Under the pieces are notes generated by a model. It was not told the DNA's origin, made no database searches, and was given only the letters and a program-made list of their open reading frames with translations. A stretch of 64,000 nucleotides of DNA, from the NCBI GenBank assembly GCA_019096155.1, contig JAHCVI010000001.1, positions 11,718,001 to 11,782,000 on the forward strand, read 5' to 3'. This DNA is from Staphylotrichum longicolle. Lineage: Eukaryota > Ascomycota > Sordariomycetes > Sordariales > Chaetomiaceae. Below, in pieces: positions 52,093 to 63,407 of the stretch. The translations under genes were made by a program, and so were the position numbers. Each line of letters begins with the position of its first letter. The stretch's first letter is position 1.

Positions 52093-54006
52093 CGTGGTCG
52101 AATTGCCTCAATTTCTGAAAACTGTGAGTCAGTTGGTGCGCTAGAGAAAGGAAGGATGCCGTGACAGGGACGATGCTTGAAAGGCTGGGTGTAGAGGTTT
52201 GTGTGCGAGAAGTTGGATGATCGAGGTTGCGGCGGCCAAAACTTGACTGTAAACTCAAAAAGGGCAAAGAAAAGAAATGAAGAGTGAAAAGCGATCGGTA
52301 ATTGGGAATCTTACGTTTGGCAGGAGTTCACGAAGTCTCTGCTGAGCTTATGCGATCGGGAAAATGGTGATCAGAAGTCGAGGCCGAGGAAACGGTTGAG
52401 ATTTCGTTGTCTCGACGGGTGGTTGATTGGGGGATGGAGGTCGGGTGTTTGAAGATTTTGTCACGGAAGACAGAAAGCCTGTGCAAGCAGCAATTCCAAA
52501 TGCGTGTAAAGAGGCTGGGTTCTTTTGTGAATTAGTTGGCCGCAGAAAGCATTTGAAATACTGCTGCTCAGAACATGCTGACTGAGGCGAAGTGTTCCTT
52601 CCCAAAACACACATTTCCAGCAGCCAAATTTTTCAATTCCAACTGTGCCCTCTGTTCCACCACCAGCAATGAATCTGCAGGTTTGGGGCGTCTAAAGAAT
52701 CGGCCATGATGCCTTGCAACAGTCGTCTCTCCAACCACCTAACTCAACAACCACCAATGGAAAATTCTAAACGGGGCAGTTGCTGTCAACATGGTTTCCG
52801 GTGCCGACGTGATCCATTGGTGGCCGCCTGGAAAATGTCACTGAGGAAAAGACCGGACATTCATGAAACTCGCAGTGCCGAGACAAACTGAAAGAGAAAG
52901 TTCGCAGTTGGAACTGGGACTAGAAAACATAGACTTTTTAAAATATTCCGGTTTGCGCCGGTTTCCATTGTCCTTTCAGTTCAATAACCTTCAACGAGGT
53001 TGTTAACTTTCAAGATGGGTTGTTGGCCCTCCATGGGTTGTTGACAGTCAAAGACAGGCTACCGGAGCATGCAAGTGGGCGCAGATTGTCTATCTCTCAT
53101 CTCCTTTCCACAACCTTGCGTTTGCCGTTGTCTCCGACACCTAAAGCTATGCTATAGGCGCTTCCCTCCAAGCGCGGCGTTGGACGTCGCAATTCCTGAC
53201 GATTCACTAGCTGGCGTCCTCTGGCAACTCAAATTTCTTGACGCTGATAATGGAACAAACACAACGGAGGAAAGGAGGATCACTGGTCCTGGGAGTAGTT
53301 GAGTGAGAGGAGAAAATAGAGTGTCTTGAATCATGCACCATTGCGCTTAGGGGTAGGGTTAAGTATGCGCCCTTCCCTCCTCTCCCATATGCTGCAGATG
53401 GCAAACAAAAGAGGAGCTTGTTATGTTTTTCCCTGCTCAGCTCCCCAGTCCCAGCTGATGATTAAATCCAACCAAAATACCCATCCCAGACCCATGCAAA
53501 CCCAAAAAATCCCCCAACGCCGCCCATGCATGCAATACCTGCGGCGATTTGAGCAAGTTTCCCGCCTCCCCCTCCCAGGCGCAACCCGCGCGCCAAGCAC
53601 CGCGCTGCTGGCTCGGTGTCCAGCATTTCCCCACCCCAGTTACCGTTTCCAGCGAGCTCCCAGCACGCAAACGGCCGCTGATTGGTGCTGCGCCGAGTGC
53701 TCTGATCCCAGAACGGCGGGGTCACAACCCCCCGGACCCTTGGACAAACCAACCCGTGGACCTGGGAAGGGCCCCCTCGCCAAGCTGGAGGGGCCGATGA
53801 GCTTGTTGCGTCGAAGTGAGCGAGCGTGGTAAACTTGCTCAACTGGCTCAATTGGCTCACTTCGCGTGGGAGGCGCGTGGTGTTGATTGGTGTGCCGCCG
53901 CCGTGGCAGGCAGGGAATTGGGTAAAGGCGCGGTGCGTGCAGAGCCGCCCCCGACCCAACCCAACAGAAACACCAAGGCAACGCTGCGATGGCGGGATGC
54001 CGCAGG
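52093..54006. other. Long intergenic region without a supported gene
   Basis: About 1.9 kb. A short AT-richer patch lies near 52920-52960. Frames around 53460-53830 are GC-biased and overlap on both strands, so I treat them as chance. It holds the promoters of copy D (minus) and the BIM1-like gene (plus). Confidence 0.4.
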
Positions 54007-54014
54007 TATAAAGA
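54007..54014 (+). promoter_or_regulatory. TATA box of the BIM1-like gene
   Basis: TATAAAGA, 118-125 bases before the ATG at 54132. Confidence 0.55.
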
Positions 54015-54131
54015 GTAAGCTCGCGCCGATCCGCCTGCCGGTGAATGTTTCAACCCAAACTCCTGGTATTCCCCTTGCCTGCCGTGTAACCCTTTCCTCC
54101 CCTTCCACTACCACCACCAAACACAACCACA

Positions 54132-54900
54132 ATGGAGCTCACCGCCCTCCTCCTCCTGGCCACGGCCGCAGTCACCAACGCCCACTTCGGCATCGAGTAC
54201 CCTCCCATGCGTGGCCAGACCCTCGGCAGCGCAAAGAACAACAGCTACTCGCAATGGGTCCAGCCCTGTAAGCCCTCTCCCTCACAAAACCCCCTTCAAC
54301 CCCACCGCATCCTAACAAACACCCCTCTCTCCAGGCGCCGGCGTCCCAGGCAACCTGACAGACCGCCCCATCACGCCCTGGCCCCTCTCGGGCGGCGGCA
54401 GCCTCAAGCTCGACCTCCACCACAAGTGGACCTACCTCTTCATCAACCTGGGCCTCGGCCCGGACGTCTCCAACTTCAACTACACGCTGACCAACCCCTT
54501 CTGGAACGCGACGGGCAACGGCACGCTGTGCATCCCCAAGCTGGCCGTCCCCGCCGACCTGCCTGTGACCGAGGGGTCGCAGGGCAGCCTGCAGGTCGTC
54601 ACGCTCGGCGACGACGGCAACGCGCTGTACAACTGCGCCGATATCGTCTTCCGCGCCAACGCGACGGCGCTGAGCGGCGACGCGTGCAAGAGCAGCGATG
54701 GCGTGACGGTGGCGCCCGTGGTGGCGGCCGGCGCGAGCGGGACCGGGACCGGGGCTGGAGGCTCGACCAACACGACTTCTGGTTCGGGCTCGGGAACGTC
54801 GTCCAAGCCGAATGCTGGGTCGGCCATGGGCGTGAATGGCGTTGCGCTGTCGTCGGTCGTGGGGTTGGCGATGGTGTTTGTGGCTGGCATGAGCCTGTGA
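54132..54900 (+). CDS. BIM1/X325-like copper-site protein, GPI-anchor candidate, 233 aa
   Basis: Two exons (54132-54267 and 54335-54900) with GTAAGC donor and CTCCAG acceptor; the join reads WVQPCAGVPGNLTDRPI. The signal peptide ends at Ala17, making His18 the mature N terminus (HFGIEYPPMRG). This is the start expected for the X325/BIM1 family, LPMO-like folds that bind copper with an N-terminal His brace and act in copper uptake rather than polysaccharide cleavage. Later landmarks are WPLSGGGSLKLDLHH, the Asn-glycosylation-rich NPFWNATGNGTLC and two Cys pairs. A Gly/Ser/Thr linker ends in a hydrophobic tail (VVGLAMVFVAGMSL) with small residues upstream, consistent with a GPI anchor. Expected at the cell surface. 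Confidence 0.82.
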
Positions 54901-55061
54901 GATGTGGTGGGAGTAATGCGGTTGTAAAAATGTAGCGACTTAATGAACCTTAGTGATTCCCCAACCAAACGATACCAAGTCCATCTAGTTCGAGTCGCTA
55001 TGCATGGTGCAGATTTTGCAAGATGACGCAAATGTCAAACAACGGGTATATGGTGTGTAAA

Positions 55062-56840
55062 TTAAGCGTAGTGGATGCCTTGCGCGCCCTTTTCCTGCTC
55101 GACAAACAGCTGGTTGACAATCTCCTTCATCGTTAGTCGCTCCTTCGGGTTCGGCGCCAGCATGCCGTGCACCAGCCGCTCCAGCTTGTCGTGGAGGTCG
55201 AGGCCGTTGCGCACGGCGGTAATCTCGTTCAGCCACGCCCTCATCCGCGAGATGGCCGTGGTCTGCAGGTGCCGTTCTTTCTCGTGCACGTGGGCAATCT
55301 GCCAGTACAGATGCCGCGGGTGGGCACGGTGCGCTCGAATGTCGGGCCACGAGATCTTGCCCATGACATAGAGCATCACCACGCCCACGGCCCACACGTC
55401 GCTCGGGGGACCGCGCTGCCGCAGACCGATGTACTCGGGTGGCACGTACCACGGGGTGCCGCCGCCCCTGCCCTCGCCCTTCTCGGAGGAGAGCCCCAGG
55501 TCGCAGACGACGGCGCCACGCTCCCGGCTGTAGAGGATGTTGCCCGGCTTGATGTCGTTGTGTTCCAGGCGCAGGCGGTGGAGGTAGTCTAACCCGCTGG
55601 ACGTGTCCTGCAGGATGCGCATGGCGTCCGACCGGTCACCGCTAAACAGGTCCGTTCCCGCTGTCCGCCAGACGCCCTTGGCCGAGAGGTCCCGGCCGTC
55701 GATGGGTTCCATGTACAGCGACAGGAACCGGGCGTCACCGCCGTACAGCTGCACGATATTCTTGTGGTTAAGCTTCTCGTGGTTGCTCAGCTCGCGCAAG
55801 AAGGTCTCGGCCTGTCGGATAATTGTCCGGGCAGCGGCGCCCTCGTTGGTGTTCGCCCCAGCGGGCACTGCCGTCCTCAGGACTTTGGCGACAACGTACC
55901 TCCCAGGCGCCCCGGAGTACTCGGCGGTGAAGACGCAAGACAGGCTCGTCGATGCGATCGGATCCTTTTTATTGAGGGTGTAACCAACAAACCCGCCCCG
56001 GCTCGGAACCTCGAGTGTTTCGCCCGGTTGCATATCCAAGAGCGGGTGACCTGTCGACGCAACGAGCTCCTTTCCTTTGGCACCTGACTTGGGAGGAAGA
56101 ATCATGATGACGCCGTCTTCCCCCTTTGCCCCGGACGGCCGCCGCCGCTTCGGGCTCGCGGTCTCGTCCTCGCCGGAGATAAAGGACCGTTTGCCGGATG
56201 AGTTCACCAGGTCGCTCACCTCGGAGAGGTCAGACGACGAATTCGAGGCGAGCCATAGATGCACTGGTGGCCTCTCGACGAGGCGGAAATCTAGCAGGTC
56301 GGTCCCGTCCATGGTGACTCGCCAGGTTCCTGGAGCTAGGAACTTCTTGGTGTCTGGATTAACTTCATACTGAGCCCCCCGGCTCTCTTCGGGCTCCTCA
56401 GATATCCTGGAGAGCGTGAATGGTACCTGGGAGGTGCTGCTGATGACCAGGTTGTCGCTGGCCGGGTCATAGTAGAGATGGATGTCCAGCCTCCGGCCCG
56501 GGTTCCGATAGTTTGGGATGTTGATGGTAAAGTTGATGTCTTTGGCGGTCTGCCGGACGGCCAGGACCTGCTGCAGCGTCTGGTCCTCCTCTCCCCCCGG
56601 TTTCAGCGCCACGGGCATGGCGCGCCTGTCTTCGCGGACGGCGCGGTCCCGGGTCAATGGCCTCAGGAGGATGCGAATGTCGTCGTCCGGCGGCACCACC
56701 AACTTATCCAGCGGGACTGCGTTGTTCACGGCGTTGAACTCCTCCATCCGAGACCGCTGCAGGCGGGCCTGGATCTCGGTCTGTGAGAACGGTTCCGTCT
56801 TGTCCTCGGAGACCTCCGAGTACTCCCGCAGGTCGCCCAT
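55062..56840 (-). CDS. Protein kinase with a long N-terminal region, 592 aa
   Basis: Single exon. The kinase domain fills roughly residues 295-580. It has the ATP-anchoring Lys319 in YVVAKVLRT, the catalytic loop LEHNDIKPGNILYS with Asp429 (His-Asn-Asp rather than His-Arg-Asp), CDLGLSSE with Asp447 (DLG in place of DFG), then TPWYVPPEY and SDVWAVGVVMLYVMGKISWP. All three key residues are present, so it should be active. Residues about 105-200 form a beta-rich segment (INFTINIPNYRNPG, DIHLYYDPASDNLVISS) that resembles an FHA-type or similar phosphopeptide-binding sandwich; this is tentative. A basic ASPKRRRPSG patch near 225 could be a nuclear signal. Fungal-expanded kinase of unknown pathway. 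The frame is clean across 1.78 kb. Confidence 0.82.
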   Translation of the reverse strand: MGDLREYSEVSEDKTEPFSQTEIQARLQRSRMEEFNAVNNAVPLDKLVVPPDDDIRILLRPLTRDRAVREDRRAMPVALKPGGEEDQTLQQVLAVRQTAKDINFTINIPNYRNPGRRLDIHLYYDPASDNLVISSTSQVPFTLSRISEEPEESRGAQYEVNPDTKKFLAPGTWRVTMDGTDLLDFRLVERPPVHLWLASNSSSDLSEVSDLVNSSGKRSFISGEDETASPKRRRPSGAKGEDGVIMILPPKSGAKGKELVASTGHPLLDMQPGETLEVPSRGGFVGYTLNKKDPIASTSLSCVFTAEYSGAPGRYVVAKVLRTAVPAGANTNEGAAARTIIRQAETFLRELSNHEKLNHKNIVQLYGGDARFLSLYMEPIDGRDLSAKGVWRTAGTDLFSGDRSDAMRILQDTSSGLDYLHRLRLEHNDIKPGNILYSRERGAVVCDLGLSSEKGEGRGGGTPWYVPPEYIGLRQRGPPSDVWAVGVVMLYVMGKISWPDIRAHRAHPRHLYWQIAHVHEKERHLQTTAISRMRAWLNEITAVRNGLDLHDKLERLVHGMLAPNPKERLTMKEIVNQLFVEQEKGAQGIHYA

Positions 56841-58808
56841 CGCGGCCGTCCCAGCGGTTCAAGAAATGAGACAAAGCGTTTGACAAACAGTGGCACACGA
56901 ATCAGTGACGAGGCTCTCAAACTCGGCGCAGGAAATGAGCAGGGCGGGGTGAACAGAAGGGCGGCCAAAATCTCAGCGGCACTGCGACATGAGAGGAGTC
57001 ATAGAATCCGGAAAAAAGACGACAAAAAACGAGAGCGGGAAGTAGCGACAGATGAACAGACACAAGAAGAAGCGATTCCCGGCCGCGCATGTCCTTGATT
57101 CAGTGTTGAAGAGCCACCGTCCTGAAGAGGATGACCACTGAAGCGCAAGTCAGATGGACCCGGTGAGGGCGCGCGGGGGTGGAGGGCGCCCTGCTGATGG
57201 AGCATCAGCCTCACTTGATGGGCTGTGATTGGTGACATGGCATCGAAGGCCTCAGAAGAGGACCGGCGACGGGTGCCTGGCACCGGGCCGCCGTCGCATG
57301 TGGGAGGCTGCTAGCGAGGTCCTTGCCGGGCGGTTTGCCCTCGACTTCGAGCTGCTGCGCGAGGCAGATGACATTGCCGTCGCAAAACCGCCATCACTCG
57401 TGCTGTCCAGCTGTCGCATCTTGTGGGCCGTCCTGGGCGATATAAGATCCGGGAGCGCCCGTTGTGGATCGAATCAGCCGTTTTTCCAAGTAACGTCCCT
57501 GCTCTCGGTTTCTCCTGGCCGCTGGGTCCACGAGCCAAGTGAGGGTCGAGTGACTGCCCCCAGAATCCCGACTTGAATGGCAAACTGGGCGACTTGACTG
57601 GCGGGAAGCTGTGTCAGCAAGGGGAAGGGAAAGAAAGTGCCAGTTGGCGAGCCATCCTTCAACCTCGTGCCAGCCGTTGTCGTCTGGCGTGCCCAGCAAC
57701 CCCAAGAAAAGAAGGATGTGCGTGAGACGGGCGCAATCGCGGGCTGAGCAGCACAGATTCGTGTTGCATGACAGAATGTATGCACCGCAGCTGCAGCCTA
57801 ATCCCACACCTTGCACCGGCTGTGCACCCCCTTTGGAGCGATCGCGGATCTCGTTGGCGTCATCAGGAGACCGACGTCAGCTGAACGTCCAAAGTAGGAT
57901 CGGCCGGGCCAGAACAGGGCAGGCGAGGGCCGATGCGAAGCGCTGGCCTTGTTGCAGGTGAGGTCGACACTCTGGCTGTGTTTCTGGCCATTGCGACAGT
58001 CCATCCGGCCTTTTTCACGCGTTGTTGAGCAGATGCATCACCTCTGTCGACAATTGCCTTGAGGGCGAGAACAAGTTGGCAGAGATGAGAGAGGATGATG
58101 GAATCACCCCTTGGCTGTTGCCCTCGGTTGCCTGCTGACCAAGGATAGCGTGCAGGAAGGCACACCCAAGTTAAGAAGGGCCATGTTGATTGGCCAAGGG
58201 GCGGCGCGCCTAAAACCTGTTCTTTGTTGATTGGCCGGAGCTGCATTAGCGCCGCATGCAAACTGCTGAACATGGGGGCGGTGTGCATTGGCTGCATCAC
58301 AGAGATCGCGATACGATTGGTGGTCGCTGCGGCACCACGGAGCTTTGCATGCCACACACGGTTTTGTCCGGCCGAATCGGGCAGCCAACATTCCACCCCT
58401 GCCTTCCGACACAGTTTTCCAACACTTTGTTGCCCCCCAACCCCGGTCCACCACGCCAGCGACCCTTCCTGCGACGGCCCATCTCCTCTGTCTCATCATC
58501 ACTCATCCCCCGTTCATCCACCATCCACATCACTCATTCTCAATTCGGCAACCGAACGAGCCTCGAGAAATCCCATCGCACCGCCAATCCACCTCCAGCA
58601 CAGATATCGCAATGTACACCTCCATATCCCTGGCTTAGATGGCTTCCAGCGCCCGCACGAAACTCGCGTGCAACGATCTCAGCAAGCTCCCCCAGTCTCC
58701 GGTTCTCGATTTTGGTCTCCTCTCCCGCTCTCCCCTAACCCCCCGAATCCGTCCCTGTCCCCGTCCCTCGACTTAACACCTGTCTCCACTGCCGCCGGCT
58801 GCCAGAGA
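56841..58808. other. Long intergenic region (divergent promoters)
   Basis: About 2 kb between the kinase start (minus) and the next gene start (plus). Frames up to 177 codons exist on both strands but overlap and lack motifs. The last 500 bases are C/A-rich, typical of a long fungal 5' leader; an in-frame extension upstream of 58809 to 58224 is open but looks like leader. Confidence 0.4.
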
Positions 58809-59966
58809 ATGGACGACGCCGACGATGCTTGTTACAACTGGCCCTTTTGGAAATTCGGGCTGAAGAGGGACGACCTCTTTGGTACCCTGCACGACCAGTA
58901 CAACACGGTTCCTTCCCCGATCCTCGATCCCACGGCATTCCACCACGATGTCTTCGAGATCTCGCACCAGGCCGCGTCCGCCGACGAGTTCCACCGGCTC
59001 CTCGACGAGCGCAAGCAGCAGCGTCTGCGCGAGCTGAACAGCTCGTTCGAATCGGCCGCCACAGAGATTGTCGCCAACCCGTCCCTCATCGGCACCGAGC
59101 AGTGGTACCATGCGGTGCAGCTCTTCCGTACCAGATCTCTCGATTCTCTCGTCCGCTACTTTGCCTCCTACCTTCCACCTGACCACCCATGGTACAAGTC
59201 GGGGGATTCTTCTGAAGCCGAGAGCAGTGTTGCTTCTCTCACCGACTCCCACGGCTCTTTCTTTGATGAGGATGAGGAGATTCTCATCATGGATGAGCCG
59301 TTCGAGTATCCGAGCTACCCCAAGCAAGTCCTCCCTCCCTCGCCCCGGTCGATGACCATGTGCTCCGACTCGTCGGCCGCCTCGCCGATTGACGAGAGGC
59401 ACCACGACTTCGACTTTGGCCATTCTACACCCGCCCGCACGCTCTCCTTCTCGGAATCCGAGCCGGATTGCTGTGCCATGCCGGAACCGCACGCCCACAA
59501 CGAATGTGAGGCACATTGCACAACCTCTGAACACCACGAGGCTATCGCCAATGGTGTTGAGGACGATGCCAACACCACACCCCCTACCGAATCTCGTGAC
59601 GGAGCGGCCACGCTCCCGCGACCCACACCCGATATCACCGACTCTGAGACGCCGACGCCCAAACCCGAGGCGCAATCGGCGTCCTTCTTTGACGACGCGA
59701 AAGCATACTTGCCCCACCGACGATACCGAAGCCGCTCGCCCTCGCGGGCGCACCCCCTCTCCGAACGCGACCTCGACCAGGTGCTCACGGCGCACCGCGA
59801 CCCGCGCAACCCGCAGCGCGCGAGGCTCAGCCGCAAGGAGAGAGAGTGCAGCCCCGCGGTGCAGAGGAGGAGGAGGAGGTCGGCGGAGCCGGCGACGAGG
59901 ATACTCAAGCCCCTGCCCGAGACGGCCCGGTCAAGACCGAGGAGTCGCAGGTTGGCCGACAGCTAG
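58809..59966 (+). CDS. Unrecognised acidic / Arg-Ser-rich protein, 385 aa
   Basis: Starts MDDADDACYNWPFWKFGLKRDD. The first 130 residues are well ordered by composition, with a charged helix (DEFHRLLDERKQQRLREL) and FRTRSLDSLVRYFASYLPPD. The rest is disordered: an acidic stretch with DEDEEILIMDEPFEYPSYPK, Ser/Thr/Pro-rich repeats, and a basic end with RRYRSRSPSRAHPLSERDL and RRRRRS. I see no named domain. The ordered N terminus and Arg/Ser tail suggest a conserved nuclear or RNA-related protein of Sordariomycetes, but this is a guess. Start chosen at the first residue of the ordered part; the upstream open frame is rich in Pro/His/Ser and resembles translated leader. Confidence 0.65.
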   Translation: MDDADDACYNWPFWKFGLKRDDLFGTLHDQYNTVPSPILDPTAFHHDVFEISHQAASADEFHRLLDERKQQRLRELNSSFESAATEIVANPSLIGTEQWYHAVQLFRTRSLDSLVRYFASYLPPDHPWYKSGDSSEAESSVASLTDSHGSFFDEDEEILIMDEPFEYPSYPKQVLPPSPRSMTMCSDSSAASPIDERHHDFDFGHSTPARTLSFSESEPDCCAMPEPHAHNECEAHCTTSEHHEAIANGVEDDANTTPPTESRDGAATLPRPTPDITDSETPTPKPEAQSASFFDDAKAYLPHRRYRSRSPSRAHPLSERDLDQVLTAHRDPRNPQRARLSRKERECSPAVQRRRRRSAEPATRILKPLPETARSRPRSRRLADS

Positions 59967-61774
59967 CACGGACGGCGGCGTTTATGGCGTTCAGGAGGTT
60001 TGGTGGTGGACATACCGATACCCCCTGTACATATGTCCTGTTGTACACATTTCTTGCTTGTTTATGACGGTAACGTTCTTATTATCCCGGCGTTCTGTGT
60101 GAAGTTGCGAGTGCAACGAGTGGTGATTCGGTGATTCTACCCCGCAGGTGAAGCGTGAGGGGATTCCCATCTTGCAGCCCCACCTTTCGGAGCCTCGTAT
60201 CTCAGGAGCAAGGCGTTGACTGACTTTCCGGTTGCTTCTCCATTGGCGTACTGCTTGCAGCCAGCCCCAATCGTGTGTGCTAACGAAGCCAGTTGCCCCT
60301 CTGTCAATTATGCCTGACGGCGCCTGATGTCTCAGGAAACCTCCCTCTCTCAAGCTGAACCCCTTAATTCCCGTCTGCTTCACCTCCCTTGACGCCCAGC
60401 TAATTGACTAACTCCCCTAAGCAGCATGACACCTTTGCATTTGTCTAATTCATCAACGTATCCTCGTTGGCTGGCCCGCTTTGGGAATGGCACTTTTGCA
60501 ACCAGCAGGTTGCTGCGCCCGGCCGTCCCCGCCGCCCGATGTCCTCCTCTTACATCCCGGCATCGCTAACGTCCAAGGCGGCCTCGAAGAGACCCAGCAG
60601 CCGCAGATCTTGGTGGTAAGAGGTGCCCGAGATCAAAGGCTCTCACTGTCGCCTCCAACCTTGGGCCGGTGGGGGGGCGAGGCCGTGTGGCAGGCTTCCG
60701 GTTGACTCATGAATGACTCTTTGGAGCTAAGTACAGTAAGTAAGGTAAGGTAAGGAAGTAAGGTAAGTCAGACAAAAGAATAACAAATGTAGATGAATAC
60801 ACTTGTGCTGAAAGACTGGTTGCATCTTTCGTTCCCTCTGTTCCTCATCGGCACGTCCCAGCAAGAGACGGCATCGAAGTCAGCCCTGGAGGCTGTCAGC
60901 TGCTCGCTGGGGCGTTCTGCCTGCGGAAAGAGCCGAACACCCAAAAATGGGCTGGGTGCGTTTGTTTGTTGGGCCAGCTCGGATATGCATCACTTCCACG
61001 TGGAACCGGCACTTCTTCTGGAAAAGGCAGAAGGTCACAAGGCTCGGAGGAGGCGCAGCGCAAGGCCCCCGTCACGATAACTTTACACCCTTGTCCAATG
61101 TGGTGCTGCCTCAACTCTCACTGCCTCATTCCAGAGCCTTGGGTCGAAAGGTTGCCTTCAGGCAGACCACCCTGTCTTGCCTGTGTAGGTCCCGGAGCTC
61201 TGATGTAGGGGGTCCCAAGGCTGCGGAGCCGGAGGATGCCGCTTGACACGACCCACAACAAGCCCGGCCCCGCGAAAGTTCCCCTCATCATCGCGGGGTC
61301 TGTCGAATTTCTAACGCAATCGCATCAGTGCCTGGCTCGCTGGGATGCCATTGAAGCTTCCATGTTCCACCTGCGCGGGATTTTGAGCCCAGCATGTCCG
61401 TTATCTCCATTCCCAGTTTCCACAACACCAATAAAACCATCTTCTCCCTGAAACCTGATGACTAAACATGGCTTCTTGATGGCACCATTGAGTTCGCCGG
61501 GTGACAATCACCCCGCTCTCCTGAGCCAAGCTCCTAAACTCCGAACCCCGGTGCGGGTAAAGCTTCGGGTTGATGTCGTCACACCCAACAGCTATTGACC
61601 CATCCGCGCCAATGACCCACAGGAGGCGGGCAAGCTCTTCCGCGAAGGGAAGGAGATGCAGAATACTGCCGTCATAAAGCGGCCGAGTTCCCCTGCCCGA
61701 GTAGGAGACGGTCCTTTCCACAATCCCCCCCTGAAGCCCGAAGCCCCTGAGTCGCAGCCACAACCACCGCCGCC
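59967..61774. other. Intergenic region
   Basis: About 1.8 kb without a supported gene. It contains a GTAAG-type pentamer repeat at 60730-60768. The part before 61775 is the aldo-keto reductase promoter and leader. Confidence 0.45.
60730..60768 (+). repeat. GTAAG pentamer microsatellite
   Basis: About seven imperfect copies of GTAAG/TAAGG in a row. The motif equals a splice-donor consensus but lies between genes. Confidence 0.7.
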
Positions 61775-62894
61775 ATGTCCAGCAATCCGACAGTCCCCAC
61801 GGCTTACGAGCCCAAGAACATGAAGTTCCGCTACCTGGGCAACACGGGTCTCCAGGTTTCGCTCTTCTCGCTCGGTGGCTGGCTCACCTACGGCGGCACA
61901 CAGAAGGGCAACATTGTGAAGGAGATTCTGCAGACCGCCTGGGACCATGGCATTGTGCGTTCCTCTCCCGAATTGGGCCATTGAATGACAATGGGCTGAC
62001 ACGACCAATTAGCAAACCTTTGACACGGCCGAGACGTATGCCAACGGCGCGTCCGAGGTCGAGATGGGCGCCGCCCTCAAGGAGCTCGCCTGGCCGCGCG
62101 ACGAGTACGTCCTGACCACCAAGATCTTCTTCGGCACCGGCCGCAAGGAGCCCAACACGCGCGGCCTGAGCCGCAAGCACATCGTCGAGGGCCTCAAGGC
62201 CTCGCTCGCCCGCCTCCAGACCCCCTACGTCGACGTCGTCTTCGCCCACCGGCCCGACCCGGCCACGCCCATGCTCGAGATCGTCGAGGCCTTCACCCAG
62301 ACCATCCGCAACCTCAACCTGGCCTACTACTGGGGCACCTCCGAGTGGAGCGCGGCGCAGATCACCGAGGCCATCGGGCTGGCCGAGAAGCACAACCTCA
62401 TCGCCCCCGTCGTCGAGCAGCCGCAGTACAACGCCTTCCACCGCGAGCGCTTCGAGGTCGAGTACGCCCCGCTGTTCAAGCAGCACGGCTACGGTACCAC
62501 CATCTGGTCGCCCCTCGCCTCGGGCCTGCTGACGGGCAAGTACAACGACGGCATCCCCGAGGACTCGCGCTTCGCCACCAACAAGGCCTTCTTCGAGAAC
62601 ACGGTCAAGGAGCTCAAGAGCGAGGCCGGCCAGGCCAAGATCGAAAAGGTCCGCAAGCTGACCAAGATCGCCGAGCGCCTCGACGCAAAGGTCACGCACC
62701 TCGCGCTCGCGTGGGCCGCCCGCAACCCCAACGTCAGCACCGTCATCCTGGGCGCCACCAAGATCGAGCAGGTCGTGGACAACCTCAAGGCGCTCGAGGT
62801 GCTGGACAAGCTGACGCCCGAGATTGTCGAGGAGATTGAGGCCGTGCTGGACAACAAGCCCAAGGGGGTGGCTACGTGGGGGCGGGATCGGTAG
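61775..62894 (+). CDS. Aldo-keto reductase, voltage-gated K+ channel beta-subunit type, 353 aa
   Basis: Two exons (61775-61954 and 62013-62894) around a 58-base intron (GTGCGT donor, GCTGAC branch, TTAG acceptor) that joins in phase to give FDTAETYANGASE. The AKR catalytic tetrad is visible: Asp and Tyr in FDTAETYANG, Lys in LTTKIFFG, His in VVFAHRPDP. Landmarks of the Kv-beta-like branch include FRYLGNTGLQVSLFSLGGWL, YYWGTSEWSAAQI, VEQPQYNAFHRERFEVEY and VSTVILGATKIEQVVDNLKA. NADPH-dependent reduction of aldehydes/ketones in the cytosol is expected. Fungal homologues are not tied to a K+ channel. Length is normal for the family, with no anomalies. Confidence 0.93.
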
Positions 62895-63407
62895 ATGTGG
62901 GTCGGCAAAAGAGAATAAAAGCTAGATGTTAATGACACATGAATGAATCAAAACCAATCGGGTTTTTACATGCCATGACTGTTCAAGCGCGGCGTCGGCC
63001 TTGTGAACTTTGATCAAAGTATGGTAGGAGAGGAAGGAAGAGACGACACAAGCAGAGAACACCTCACTAACCTCGTTCATGATACGATTCAACGCAGGTT
63101 ACTTGGATTGAATGAATGAGTGAAATCTACCATAGCACCCAGGTACGGTAGGGAATGATATCAAGACTCGATGGATTGAAAGACTGGGACGTCAATTCCA
63201 TCCTGCCCGGGCCGCCCGCGGCCCTCTCGCAACCTGACGCGAAATCTCAACACTGTAGAGAAAACGGTCAATACAACCGCATCCTGTGGTTCCCGATCGT
63301 CTTGTGTGTGTCTCCTCTCCTCCATTGAGGGCTTATATCAAGCCCCGATCGCGACAAAAAGCCCCGAGATCAAAGCTTGGTGTCAACGCTGCCTTCACTT
63401 CCCCTGT
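62895..63407. other. Intergenic region between convergent genes
   Basis: About 510 bases. No gene or repeat recognised. Confidence 0.5.

Noticed and set aside
58773..59795. 340-codon minus-strand frame
   Set aside because: Antisense shadow of the 58809-59966 gene, Arg/Val/Gly-rich with no domain.
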